DNA of 64,000 nt from assembly GCA_963693285.1 (NCBI GenBank), contig OY848919.1, positions 11,279,461-11,343,460 of the forward strand, given 5' to 3'. Source of the stretch: Xestospongia muta (taxonomy: Eukaryota > Porifera > Demospongiae > Haplosclerida > Petrosiidae). The notes beneath the pieces are model-generated. The model saw only the letters and a list, made by a program, of their open reading frames with translations, was not told the DNA's origin and ran no database searches. Shown one piece after another: positions 34,209 through 64,000 of this stretch. Position 1 is the first letter of the stretch, and each line of letters starts with the position of its first letter. The position numbers were made by a program, and so were the translations under genes.

Positions 34209-34583
34209 TAATAAAAATACAATGAGTTATTGAATAATTATTTAAACAGTGCAAAAGTAAGACAAGACATGTGACATTTTCTGTTAACATAACAACTATT
34301 GAGAACAGGTTCATTATGAAGCTAAGAGTGATATTTTCGTGACATTTTGTTATTCTTTTTCTCTCTATATACTAGCCCTATACTTTAGGGTTTTAGGGAG
34401 TGGAATAATGTAATAACTCAATCACAATACTGTACAAGTGGGGATGTCATGAAAGCAAATACTCTTTGTGACTCTTTGACTCCTTACTAAAGAGACACTA
34501 ACCTAAGAACATTGATCTAAAAACATTTATATCCAGACAACAAGTGTAATACATGTATATTCAACACAAGTGGGACAATGGTG

Positions 34584-37500
34584 TTAAGAGGGATACTGTT
34601 TCTTGGTCTTGTCGTCTTTATTATCATTGATGAGACTCTACAAAGAAATTAACTAAGAATAATTAACTAATAGACATAGTGTTATGTTTTAAAGCAACTC
34701 TCTTGTAATAAAAATGATAGTAGAATTAAATCCATTTGTATAATATAATTTTGTCAAAATAAGACATATAAAGTTGTAGTTAAATACATGAAGTACTGCC
34801 TCCCCCCTCCCGATGAAATGACCACATACTACTGTAATATCATGCTCTAGACACAATGGCTCAATCTAAGAACTGTGATGTCATACAAGGAACAGCTTAA
34901 CCAGATCATCTGGTACACTGTAACAACTCTCAAGTATGTTGATGTTTCCTCTTGCTTGCTTAACACACCACACTTAATCTGTAGTAAAGCCCTCGTTGAG
35001 TTATTAATAATATGCTATAGCTGATAATAAAAGATGTTGTATAGACTTTTAATACCAGGAGATATTATTGTATGGGAAAGTTATAGTATCATCAAGTAAA
35101 TGTATTTATTACAATAGTACTCAATCCTTGGTGAAGATCAGTTAACTGTGTCCAAACCAATGTATATAAAAAGTGTTCAACATTCATGACCTACAAATAA
35201 CATTAGGAGCCCAAAGCCTCACAAATACTTAATATTTTAACCATATATGGTCATGAACAGACAACTGTGGTTTGGTTTGTCTGTTTTATTATAACATGCA
35301 CATGTATACATGTAACTATTTTACATGTAAAAATAATTCTATTTTATACCTTCACCTGTAGTTGATGACAGATGTGTCCTACGTTGACCTGTTCTAGCAG
35401 GAGAATCATTAGTAGAGATCCTATCTTATCAGCTAAATGGATACAATGAAAAAAATAAACTGTATAATAAATACATGTAGTACTGAATGTAACAATGTTA
35501 TTAATACTAACCGATCTTTATTCCTTCCGTCTGCTCTCCAGGAGTAGGTGTGGATACATTAGATGATCGTTTCTCCTTCACATCCTCCTTGTCCTTCCCT
35601 TCTCCTCCACTTTTCAAACTAGATGGACTACTATCATTGCTGTCATCTTTTGTCTTAGATCTCTCAACAAACATAGATAACTCACTAACCTCTTGTCTAC
35701 TCATGATAGATTTACAATCAGTTTTCTCATTGCTAGCTTTAACTGCTTTCCCAATTCAGCAAACTCCACCTGTTAATGAAGAATAATTATAATTATAAAC
35801 TGCATCGCAAGAACTCGATTTAAATGAGTGATATTCAAATATCATTTGCTATACAATACAGGTATCCCTACAAAGTATAATAGTGAGACTTCAGTGGATC
35901 AGACAGTACAGAGACAAAGTGTCATCTTAAAATTATATTGACACATCAGATAATTCATATATCATCATATCAATTGTACTATACACAGAAATCACATTTC
36001 CTTTTTGGTACCTAACTTAAGTCTATTGACATGTCATGTTTAGCATTTTCACTTCATAACATTGATTTCTGAGAATTGGCTACTAATTGTTACTAGAAAG
36101 TAATGAATTTTTTTTAATGAAACTTGACTGGAGTTCTAAGAAGCCAGGTAATACTTAAATTCATAGTTTCAACTTTATCTCAGGGAGTGGATTATGAAAT
36201 CTATTATAAATAACATAAGTAAGTACAGGGATGCATCATAAATCTATTTCAAATAGTATGATCAAATTCACAATTTCTAAGAAAACACTGGATAAATATA
36301 AATATAAGAGAAAAACAAATACACACAACATAGTGGAATTGTTTTAACACTTGTTCAGTAATACCTTCAACATGGATACATTTGCAAGGTTCATTAATAT
36401 CTACAACATGGATACATCTGAAAGGACAAATAAAGATGAAGGTGAGCAAAATACCATTTATTTAATACATGAATATCAGAACTTTCTTTCAAGTAGAATG
36501 TTTCAAAAGTACAATTAATATTTTTGTGAGTATTTCTGTGGTTGCAAATATTATTGCAGCTTCGATAGCAATTTGGGGAACAAAAAGTAGTTCATCCTTG
36601 ATAACAACAGCAGGTGCAATCGGCATTGTCCCAGCTCTTGCTTTTATTATTGCTATCTTCATCGGATGTGCTTTATGTAAAAACGAGGGGGAAGTTGATG
36701 CACGTATTACAATCTCATCATGTTGTCTTACATTATTTGGAATGTTTTCCTTTATTGCTGGAATAATGGTGTTTGTTGGAATTAGTCAAGAACCAAGAGA
36801 TACGTATGATATGACTGCAGCCATTTGTGCTGGATTGCTCTTTCTTTTTGCAGGAATTTTTCATTGCTTTGGATATGGTTGTTGGACTCTTTCCATGCAG
36901 CCAGCAAATGGATATTATTATGAACATCTATTACATATAAAGTAGTGTACAATGTAGTTCTACATAACAAGGACAGCCTTGTTTTTTCTTAACTTTTAAA
37001 ATATCTTATCACAAAGTGATCTCTTTTATTGTATGGTTTTATTTTTTATACTTTGATTGATAGAAGATTTGAAACATTTTTATAATGATTAGACAATCAT
37101 ATTAAAAATACAGGTGATAGATTCAATGCAAACTGTTGTTAAGAATTTCAAATATAATTTACAACTTCAAACCAATACCTTGTAGTGTTAATGATTTATT
37201 AGTTTCGCACATATATAGAGATGGTCATTACATTTTTAATATCTCTTACATAATATAGTATCACTTAAAAAGACATTATACCATACCACCAAACAATAAT
37301 TTTGACGATCTGAATAATTAAAATTCCACTTACTCCAATTGTTGACATAATCTTTGGTCTATATAGAAAGAAGGCCACATCACCAGTTATCCTATACTCC
37401 TGTACTAAAGTATCCAATGATGGTACACGTTTACTGTACTCCTCAGGACTTAAATGAGAAGAGAGAAAACCACCAAATTGCACTAATGTATCCATGCACT

Positions 37501-37905
37501 AGAAATAAAGGAAAAACAATAACTATTAATTATATTACAATTACAAGTACCAATGTCAATTAATAGTATATTAAATTTTAAACATGCTACATTGTAGCTA
37601 TTGAAAATACACCATATATTATTACTACTAGGTATTAAGTGAATCAGACATTACAGAGACTAATGATACAATTACTATATGATAAATCTGATAAGATACT
37701 AATCCATTTAATTAATATACATGTAGTCATGTACATGTATTAGTACATGTAGTTTGTGTTACTACATGTATCTCACATGATCATATAAACAGCCAACTAG
37801 TTTCAAGTGCATATTACTCCCATCTCTAAATACTATAATCTCTTTGTTGAGCTGTTAACAAACAGAGTGGGAAACAACTAGTGCCTCTCTGAGTCATTGT
37901 GAGGA
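34584..37905 (-). pseudogene. Internally deleted THOC2 fragment, copy 2
   Basis: Same structure as 14866-18201: partial exon 20, exon 21 (37335-37499, here with the parental AFFLYRPK), the fused exon 22/32 segment near 35512-35770, and a terminal exon with its stop at 34584-34586. It is a non-functional relic with the nested gene at 36408-36945. Confidence 0.88.
36408..36945 (+). CDS. Small four-helix membrane protein, nested, copy 2
   Basis: Exons 36408-36441 and 36494-36945, 161 residues. It differs from copy 1 at several residues, some restoring the parental 46657 sequence (CxNEGE, FSFIAGIM, EPRDTYDM) and some not (IAASIAIWG). Open reading and mostly conservative changes suggest that it is still a gene. 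Family unknown. Confidence 0.65.
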
Positions 37906-39153
37906 CATAACAGGTCATGTGACAAGATAACAATCTTAAGTCCAGTATTAGTGATACCTGTCATATTACAATGATAATTGTAAGTTGAGGGTGGATTACA
38001 ATCTTTATCTGAAGTCCATGTGGTATTCATATTCCATGGTTCAGTCCACCATATAGTTTTACTTGATCATTCCAGATACCTTCAGCTTGATTCCTTGCTA
38101 TCTCCCAGAGAAACTCTAGAAAACATAATTATATTTAGACTTGTGAGGTCAGCTCCTTTTCTTAAAGTGAAAGGGGGCTGGCCTCACAAGACTATATTAT
38201 ACTATCATAAATAATCAGTAACTATACAGTCCCTTATAGTATTAGTACAAATCATGGCACTAGAGTAGTTGTGATACTGAAATAGTCTCTTAATCAACTT
38301 GAGTATCCAAATAAATATGCTGATTGCTGTTCTTTATATTAATCAATAGTCTCCATACATTATATTATAGACAATAGCAAAGTAGGACTCTCTTTAAAAG
38401 AAAGTAATCTAACCTATTTTTTTCTGTACTCTTTAATAGAATAAATCCAAAACATATTCCACGGACATTTGGACGTAAACTTGTGATTGAATAAGAAGTG
38501 ATAATATCTGCGTCAGGATACTTATCAAGTAATGGAAAGGGATCTTTGAGTATTATAGCATCTAAATCAATGACTAATACATTATAGCCCCAATGATTTA
38601 AATGTTGAACTAATGCCATTCTTACAATGATAATGTCCCAAGTAGGAAGATACTTTGTGCTATACAATATGTTATAATGATAGATTATCTGGTCAAAACG
38701 AAGGCACACTGTTGATAAGTCTGCTTTATCTTTTAATATATTGCAAATCCTCTCATCAAGAGAAATAATCAGAATATCATCTAATTTTGTTTGTGTTCAT
38801 CTCAAATGCTACTAACCAGTTTAATAGTGATGCATATATTCTTTTTCTACTATTAACAAAATCACTTGCTTGGAGGATTTCTTGGAGAGAATATCAGTCA
38901 GATCTTTAATCCAATGCATCTCTAGAAGTTCTCTTACTGGTTTAATGGCTTGGGGCTCAGAGAATGAGAAAGGAGGCTTAATACCAAAGCCAGGCCTGAC
39001 GACTGTTGATTCGTAACGGTTAACTGAGAAACGATTAGGTAGTATCTCCAGTAATCGACAGTTAAAAAGAGATATATTAAAAGGCTGCTGGCGACAGCTA
39101 CCAGCGCCTGTCTTATCCAAAAGATTGCTCTCCACGAGCACGTATTCATGCAT
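37906..39153 (-). pseudogene. Second glycosyltransferase, broken, copy 2
   Basis: The N-terminal part keeps the normal SVNRYESTVV...EPQAIKPV segment that copy 1 has lost, but a 1-nt deletion after VEKEY (near 38834) and a further deletion near 38787 break the frame. The DxD half is open again at 38365-38709. Exon 2 is truncated at about 37906 by the same joint to THOC2 exon 20 as in copy 1. Copies 1 and 2 thus carry different disabling changes. Confidence 0.85.
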
Positions 39154-40238
39154 GTGACATGCACTTGTTGTTGAGGTGCAAAGTATTGCTTCGTCCAGTT
39201 ACAAGTTTCTCCTTTTTCTTTTCCGCGTAGGCTGTACAAGCCCACATGCTAAGAATGTTCTACCCACATCCGCATTCCTGCTGTACATGTGCTATATATG
39301 CTTCTTCATCTACACTTCATCTCTAAGCGAAGATGCAACAACGCCAAACAAGTAGAATCCATTCAATTTTAATAATCCTACACAGCTTTTGTTTGATAAA
39401 ACATCACTGCACTACCACAGAAGAATCATTTACATGAATACAGTGTTACAATTCTACATCATTGAGTTGTATAGCCTCACTTTGATCAATGTTGTCAATA
39501 AAAGGTGTATTGAGATGTCTTATTCGTATGTTTCCATAGTAAATAACAGTGCATAGCAGTAATGAATAAAATAAAACAAAAATACAATGAGTCATCGAAT
39601 AATTATTTAAACAGTGCAAAAGTAAGACAAGACATTTTAATTTAACAGTGACATTTTCTTGTCATTATAGATCAAGCTGGTTTCTTGAGAGGTGGTTTGG
39701 ATGGTATGCTATTGACAAAGAAGTCAAGGTATCAAATAACAGCTTTTCAATGAATGTTCACACACTGTTCTTTATGTAAGAATAAAAATAACAACGTGTT
39801 ACTAAATATAGCAACACCATTATTACATAATAGATCAGTATCAGTACAACCTCATTTTCAACCAGTTATTTGTCAAATCTTTCACTACCGAAGTATGCAT
39901 TTTATGTGAAATTCTCTGTTCACATAACAAGCATTGAGATAAGTTTCAGTATGAGGCCAAGAATGACATCATCATGACATTTTGTCATCATGTTTCTTTC
40001 TATATACTAGCCCTATACTTAAGTTTCAGAAGGTGAGACCAAGGAACAATGTAATAACTCTATCACAATACTGTACGAGTGTGGATGTCACACTTGGACT
40101 CCATACTACAGAGACACTGTACTGAACATACTGATCTAGTAAGACAGCAGGTGTATATAAATGTGCATACAATACAAAATGTGTTAAGAGGGATATAGAC
40201 AGCAGGTGTATATAAATGTACATACAATACAAAATGTG

Positions 40239-59462
<19,224 letters not shown>

Positions 59463-59674
59463 TTCTAGAACTGTTTCAGTGTTTCGTTTTAAGGTCTTCA
59501 GAACAGCAACTCACTCCAAATCTACCATGTGTCGTTGTTCTGCTTATACCCGGATATCTCCGTAAAATTAAAATATTATTTATTCATTATAACAACATAT
59601 TTAACTATAACAATTAATTATTATAATAGTTAATTAAGTTTTATTATACGGAAGAATACGATATTAGCCGTATT
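59463..59674. promoter_or_regulatory. Divergent THOC2/SMIM20 promoter region
   Basis: Only 212 bp separate the start codons of two genes on opposite strands. No TATA box in a clear position; the middle is a run of taattaat-like sequence with a GC-richer stretch (acccggatatctccg) near 59548-59563. Shared control is inferred from the spacing. Confidence 0.6.
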
Positions 59675-60655
59675 ATGATGTCTAGTGGAACATTGAGAAG
59701 TGTAGCACTTGTTGGAGGGTTCATAGCAGTACTAGGACTAGCTATATATCCTGTAATTATTGATCCCAAACTCCACCCAGAAAAATACAGTAAGACAATG
59801 ATCTCACTGCTGGCCAATGGCTATAGTCAATTAGAACTTTTTCTATATAGTAACCTTCTTTGTTGTAACACTGAGGTCTAATAGAATCTCGTATTTTACT
59901 TGAAAAGTAATTTAATATTCTGGACCCTAAACCCTAAGGCTTGGAACCGCCCACACATATTAATTTACATTGAGATGTGTACATTTACCCGGTACTAGTA
60001 AATTAACCAGATCATTATCACTTGACAATGCCCTTATCATAGTAGGTAAATTATGGACTAAAATGACAGACTGTGTGGTCACTTTAGATGTAGGTTATTC
60101 TATATGTGTTAAAACATACTGTGACTATATTAGGGACTGGTATACTAACTATATATGTTGTGGCCAACATTTGAGGGAATTTAATTATTATGGTAACTCA
60201 TAGTCAATTTAGATATAAGTTTTTCTATTTGTTAAAACTTGCTATAGCTATGTTAGGGGATTACAATGTGTATGTTGTGTGTAATATTTTGTTATAGTAA
60301 CTTCCTTTATCACTTTTTAACAGGAAACAAACAGAAATGGATCAGAGATAAGGTTCCTTTAGAAGAGACTCAACCAGGAGGTATTAGAGAATGAATGGAT
60401 GAATAGAGAAATGGACAGATGGATGGATGGTTAAGGCAAATGGATACATGAATTTACAGATACAGACATTGTGCAGAACAATATACAATTTCAAACCTTA
60501 AAATTGATCTTTTAATAATCATAATGGTTTCTATAGGGGCAATACATAATTACGTACTTTGTAATAAGTTATTGAGTACCTATTGTTCAATAGGTATGAA
60601 GGTGTGGTCAGACCCTTTTCAACGAAAGACTTCACCAAATGAAGAGAAAAAATGA
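59675..60655 (+). CDS. SMIM20: Small integral membrane protein 20 (MITRAC7 type)
   Basis: Exons 59675-59789, 60324-60380 and 60594-60655; 234 nt, 77 residues. Inner-mitochondrial-membrane protein that in mammals stabilises newly made COX1 during complex IV assembly. Exon 1: LRSVALVGGFIAVLGLAIYPVIIDPKL, one helix ending in YP, as in the family. Exon 2: RNKQKWIRDKVPLEETQPGG. Exon 3: MKVWSDPFQRK, equal in pattern to the conserved C-terminal KVWSDPF. Two adjacent ATG codons (59675, 59678). Reading through the exon 2 donor would give an early stop, so splicing to exon 3 is needed. Confidence 0.9.
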
Positions 60656-60780
60656 TATATAGTTATACATCTGAATGTTAATTGCCATAATATTACTAAT
60701 TCACATTGCATTTTTTCATTTAAAAATTGCACTATTTCTATCATTAAAAGTAGTATCACAAAATTATATATATATATTTT

Positions 60781-61037
60781 GTGACCTGATTTACAATAAG
60801 GGACCACTTCTGCCAAAATATTTGTGACATGATTTATGAAAAAAGGTCCCTGTTAAAACACTTCAAAAAGCAGTTTTGTATGCATACATGAAGTTATCAC
60901 GAACATTTGTGCATATATAGTGCAACTGTATGTATACAAAGCTGTTTTTTGATATGTTTTAACAATTGCATGTCCTTTTCATAAATCACGTCACAAATGT
61001 TTTGCCAGAAGTGGTCCCTTATTGGAAATCAGGCTAC
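60781..61037. mobile_element. Palindromic MITE, third locus
   Basis: Same family as 13142-13390: gtgacctgattt at the left and aaatcaggctac at the right, with inner arms gttttgtatgcatac / gtatgtatacaaagc. Flanked by (TA)n on both sides, so a TA target is possible but not provable. Confidence 0.8.
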
Positions 61038-61259
61038 GTCATATTATATATATATATATATATATAACATACTGACTGGATATATTTAGTTTACTGTGCA
61101 GTAACTATATAACTATTATATATATAATGTATAACATATATTCATTTGAATACCCTATTTTCCTAAAAACATTTTCAGTAACATCAATTGTTCATGATAT
61201 AAAACACTAAAAGAACCAAAACTTGAAAAATTATTGAATTTAGTTAGCAGAGGAATAAA

Positions 61260-62828
61260 TTAAAAAGAGTTGTAGTTGTTTTCATGCAATGCTTTTTGTC
61301 GCAAATATTTATCATAGTGTTCATCAATTAACAAGTACACGTTGACTTCATTCTCTCTCACTCGTAATTTGTAACGTTTAGCTAACACCAGAAACGTTAT
61401 TAACAAGAGAGTAGCTATAAACCCTTTAGTTAAAAAATAGTAGAAACCACATCCAAGTTTTGGTTCTTTTATGTACCGGAATACATTGGGGATATTGTAA
61501 TTGATCAACTCTCCCGCTCCATATATACCGTACCACACTCCGACCATTAGTCCTCTCATGTGACAAGGTGATTGAGCAACAGTAAACTCCATTGATGTCA
61601 CTACAACCAGGAAGTATCCAATTCCACAAAGTAATTGCGATGGGATAAGCCATGTATAATGAGTGGTGGATAAAGCAGTTGTATTGGCAAAATTTAGTAA
61701 ACATCCATTGAAATCATTCAATTGTTGAGTCCTTGCTGCTACACTCATGTATATAACACTACCAATAATACTAAAACACACACCAAATCCAATTCGTTTC
61801 AGCATACTTGGTAAGTAACGGTAACAAAATGGATAGATTATGAATAAATGGATGAATATAAATATCAGAATTAATAAATACGTTAGAAGTGGCGCTTTAA
61901 AAATGCATGCAGGAATGGCATCATTGCTATTATGTAACAACTGGTCTTCAAGATTGTAATATACTTTCCTTATCCACAATGGTTCTCTGCAAGAAAACGT
62001 AAAAGCCAGTATAACAACTAATAAGGGAATTAACCGAAATACAGTCTTGACATCTTCTACCTCCTCCTCCGAGAAAGGTCCACCATATTTCTCTTTACCA
62101 AGGTCTAGTCTTGAAGGGTAGTTATCCTCCCAGTAAGTCAAGGCACTACGATTCCTTGGGTACTTGTTCTTCCTGGCATAATTTAATACTTGAAGGATTA
62201 ATTTAATTGGATTTCCAAGCTTGTATGCATTAATGATGGTCTTTCTAAATATTATATGGCAAAGTATGCTAGTTACTAAGCAACAAGAAATGCATACAAG
62301 TCCTATCACATTGATCACGTTTCTATTTGAAAGAAAACAAAACGACAATGTCTGCAAAGCCGAAGGAAAAATCAATGCTGTAAAATGCCAATAAATTCCA
62401 GAGCTAAGCTCCTGACCTGATCCCTCAATCATCTGTTCAATGTAAAAAGGTACAACATTAGCTCTTATGGTGCCAAATGATAAAGTAAATATAACAGCTG
62501 TCAACCAATTCAGTGCAATAAATTCATAATGAAACAGTTTCAACATTAACGTCACAATAGCTGCTATCATTCCAATGTAGGACAAATATACGCATGAAAC
62601 AACCAGTTTGTATCGTCCAATCCACATGTCCATTATAAGTCCAATTATCGGCAATAATAGAAATGTGGCATTGTTAAAGTTCACAAATATGTTATTTGAT
62701 GACTCATAAGCAGATGGAATTAAGAGAGCAAGCACAATTCCATTCACTAAACTTAAAAGTCCAATCCAAAGTAGACCCAGCAATGCAGCATTGAAGCCAA
62801 CACAGCAGTGTTTTCGAAGGCATTTCAT
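61260..62828 (-). CDS. POT/PTR family (SLC15-like) transporter, intronless
   Basis: 522 residues with about 12 hydrophobic helices. The proton-dependent oligopeptide transporter superfamily is indicated by the layout and by KYGGPFSEEEVEDVKTVFRL before helix 7, a typical POT loop (GGPF..eEVedvKxvlRL). The usual helix-1 ExxER and the helix-5 FYxxIN motifs are not seen (FYIEQMIEG stands in the place of the latter), so the substrate may differ from di- and tripeptides. An intronless frame with a short basic N-terminus (MKCLRKHCC). A partial paralogue starts head to head at 63157. Confidence 0.78.
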   Translation of the reverse strand: MKCLRKHCCVGFNAALLGLLWIGLLSLVNGIVLALLIPSAYESSNNIFVNFNNATFLLLPIIGLIMDMWIGRYKLVVSCVYLSYIGMIAAIVTLMLKLFHYEFIALNWLTAVIFTLSFGTIRANVVPFYIEQMIEGSGQELSSGIYWHFTALIFPSALQTLSFCFLSNRNVINVIGLVCISCCLVTSILCHIIFRKTIINAYKLGNPIKLILQVLNYARKNKYPRNRSALTYWEDNYPSRLDLGKEKYGGPFSEEEVEDVKTVFRLIPLLVVILAFTFSCREPLWIRKVYYNLEDQLLHNSNDAIPACIFKAPLLTYLLILIFIFIHLFIIYPFCYRYLPSMLKRIGFGVCFSIIGSVIYMSVAARTQQLNDFNGCLLNFANTTALSTTHYTWLIPSQLLCGIGYFLVVVTSMEFTVAQSPCHMRGLMVGVWYGIYGAGELINYNIPNVFRYIKEPKLGCGFYYFLTKGFIATLLLITFLVLAKRYKLRVRENEVNVYLLIDEHYDKYLRQKALHENNYNSF

Positions 62829-63156
62829 TCTTACTCTCTATTGCCAGTCAGTCGTAACATGTGTACTAATTCAGTGTGCATGCTCTTAATATACATATAA
62901 TTATATATTACACAGCCATACTACCCCAGGTACGCAATGCATCAATACTTCAATTTAACATCTATATGTTATCATTAGAGTAGGGTCATCAAAATTGATT
63001 TTTATTTTCATGATCAGGCAGGTACTAACACTACATATAGATACATATGTAAAACATATATTATTCAGATAGCACTTTAAGTACACCTGTTCTCTTTTGT
63101 CAGGCAGCCAAACTTGAGATAAATAAGCGAGAGATAAAATCAACTCTCTAATACTC

Positions 63157-63483
63157 ATGAAGAAAGTGAATGGATTTATAGCAAGACAACATCGACGATG
63201 CAGTCATTATCACTTTGCCAAAATTGAATCAAAAAGTGCAATTCTTATCTTAATATGGATGGCTTTGTTAAACTACTTTGAGCTCACTTATGATAATGTT
63301 AGCTATGCTATCCTACTGCTGTTACCTCTTGTAGGACTAATGGCTGACATGAAGCTAGGCAGGTACAGACTGAGAATAGCATGTTTGAATGTATGTGTTA
63401 TTGGCCTAATTTTAGCTTTTATTAAAGTTATCATTGAGATTGTTACTACATCTACTGTTGGTGCCTTTACTTGGGTTATTGGG
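63157..63483 (+). pseudogene. POT-like transporter, truncated by inserted SMIM20 duplicate
   Basis: 109 codons equivalent to the first ~125 residues of the neighbouring transporter (LLLLPLVGLMADMKLGRYRL aligns with LLLPIIGLIMDMWIGRYKL). Homology stops at 63483, where SMIM20 intron sequence begins, giving a stop within two codons. The start and the 328-bp intergenic region to 62828 look intact, so transcripts could still form. Confidence 0.82.
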
Positions 63484-64000
63484 CTATAGCTATGTTAGGG
63501 GCTTACAATGTGTATGTTGTGTGCAACATTTTGTTATAGTAACTTCCTTTATCACTTTTTAACAGGAAACAAACAGAAATGGATCAGAGATAAGGTTCCT
63601 TTAGAAGAGACTCAACCAGGAGGTATTAGAGAATGAATGGATGAATAGAGAAATGGGACAGATGGATGGATGGTTAAAGCAAACGAATACATGAATTTAT
63701 ATTGTGCAAATTAATATACAATTTCAAACCTTAAAATTGATCTTATAATAATCATAGTGGTTTCTATAGGGGCAATACATAATTATGTACTTTGTAATAA
63801 GTTATTGAGTACCTATTGTTCAATAGGTATGAAGGTGTGGTCAGATCCTTTTCAATGAAAGACATCACCAAATGAGGAGAAAAAATGATATATAGTTATA
63901 TGTGAATGTTAATTGCCATAATATTACTAATTCACATTGCATTTTTTCATTTAAAAATTACACTATTTCTATCATTAAAAGTAATATCACAAAATTATAT
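63483..64000 (+). pseudogene. Duplicate of SMIM20 exons 2-3, non-functional
   Basis: Copies 60241 onward with about 3 percent change. Exon 2 (63567-63623) is intact; exon 3 (from about 63828) has a CAA to TGA change giving KVWSDPF followed directly by stop. Exon 1 and the promoter are absent. The copy continues to the window end. Confidence 0.9.

Noticed and set aside
60324..60396. SMIM20 ending at the stop after QPGGIRE
   Set aside because: Splicing to 60594 restores the conserved KVWSDPF C-terminus in frame.

Overview
The window looks like nuclear DNA of an early-branching animal, most likely a demosponge of the Amphimedon type. This is an inference from AT-rich sequence, very short introns (often about 50 bp) with GT..AG ends, long (GA)n tracts, tightly packed genes on both strands, and animal-specific families: THOC2, SMIM20, iduronate-2-sulfatase, an FN3 receptor and an ISG12/IFI27-type protein. 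No database could be searched; identities come from residue patterns recognised by eye.

Layout. 1-2.4 kb: the 3' part of a single-pass receptor with FN3 domains, a Ser/Thr-rich repeat stalk and a tyrosine-rich tail ending in YEEI. 2.6-6.1 kb: two intronless iduronate-2-sulfatase genes, head to head, with a relic of a third 5' end between them. 6.05-44.76 kb: a tandem duplication of about 19.7 kb (copy 1 6048-25757, copy 2 25758-44759). Each unit carries a secreted Ig-like/ISG12 fusion gene, an intact PF03407-like glycosyltransferase, a decayed glycosyltransferase exon, an internally deleted THOC2 fragment containing a nested four-helix membrane protein gene, a broken second glycosyltransferase, and the 3' part of THOC2. 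Copy 2 runs directly into the rest of THOC2, so the full THOC2 gene spans 40239-59462 (minus strand, 38 exons found, one running into an assembly gap). In copy 1 THOC2 is cut inside exon 27 and fused to the sulfatase 3' end.

THOC2 acts as a host locus. Its introns hold a four-helix protein gene, a TM2-like protein gene, tRNA-Gln, a hAT-type element, several minisatellites, and a segment with first exons of MRPL9 and an unknown divergent gene beside a 200-N gap. At least four introns have huge (CT)n tracts abutting the 3' splice site. An older tandem duplication broke inside THOC2 exon 20; the younger one broke inside exon 27.

59.46-64 kb: THOC2 and SMIM20 share a 212-bp divergent promoter. 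Then come an intronless POT/SLC15-like transporter and a second, head-to-head transporter that is cut off by a duplicated piece of SMIM20 with a premature stop.

The most unusual observations are the Ig-ISG12 fusion with its apparently homogenised duplicate, the two-stage THOC2 duplications, and the recurrent (CT)n splice-site tracts in one gene.
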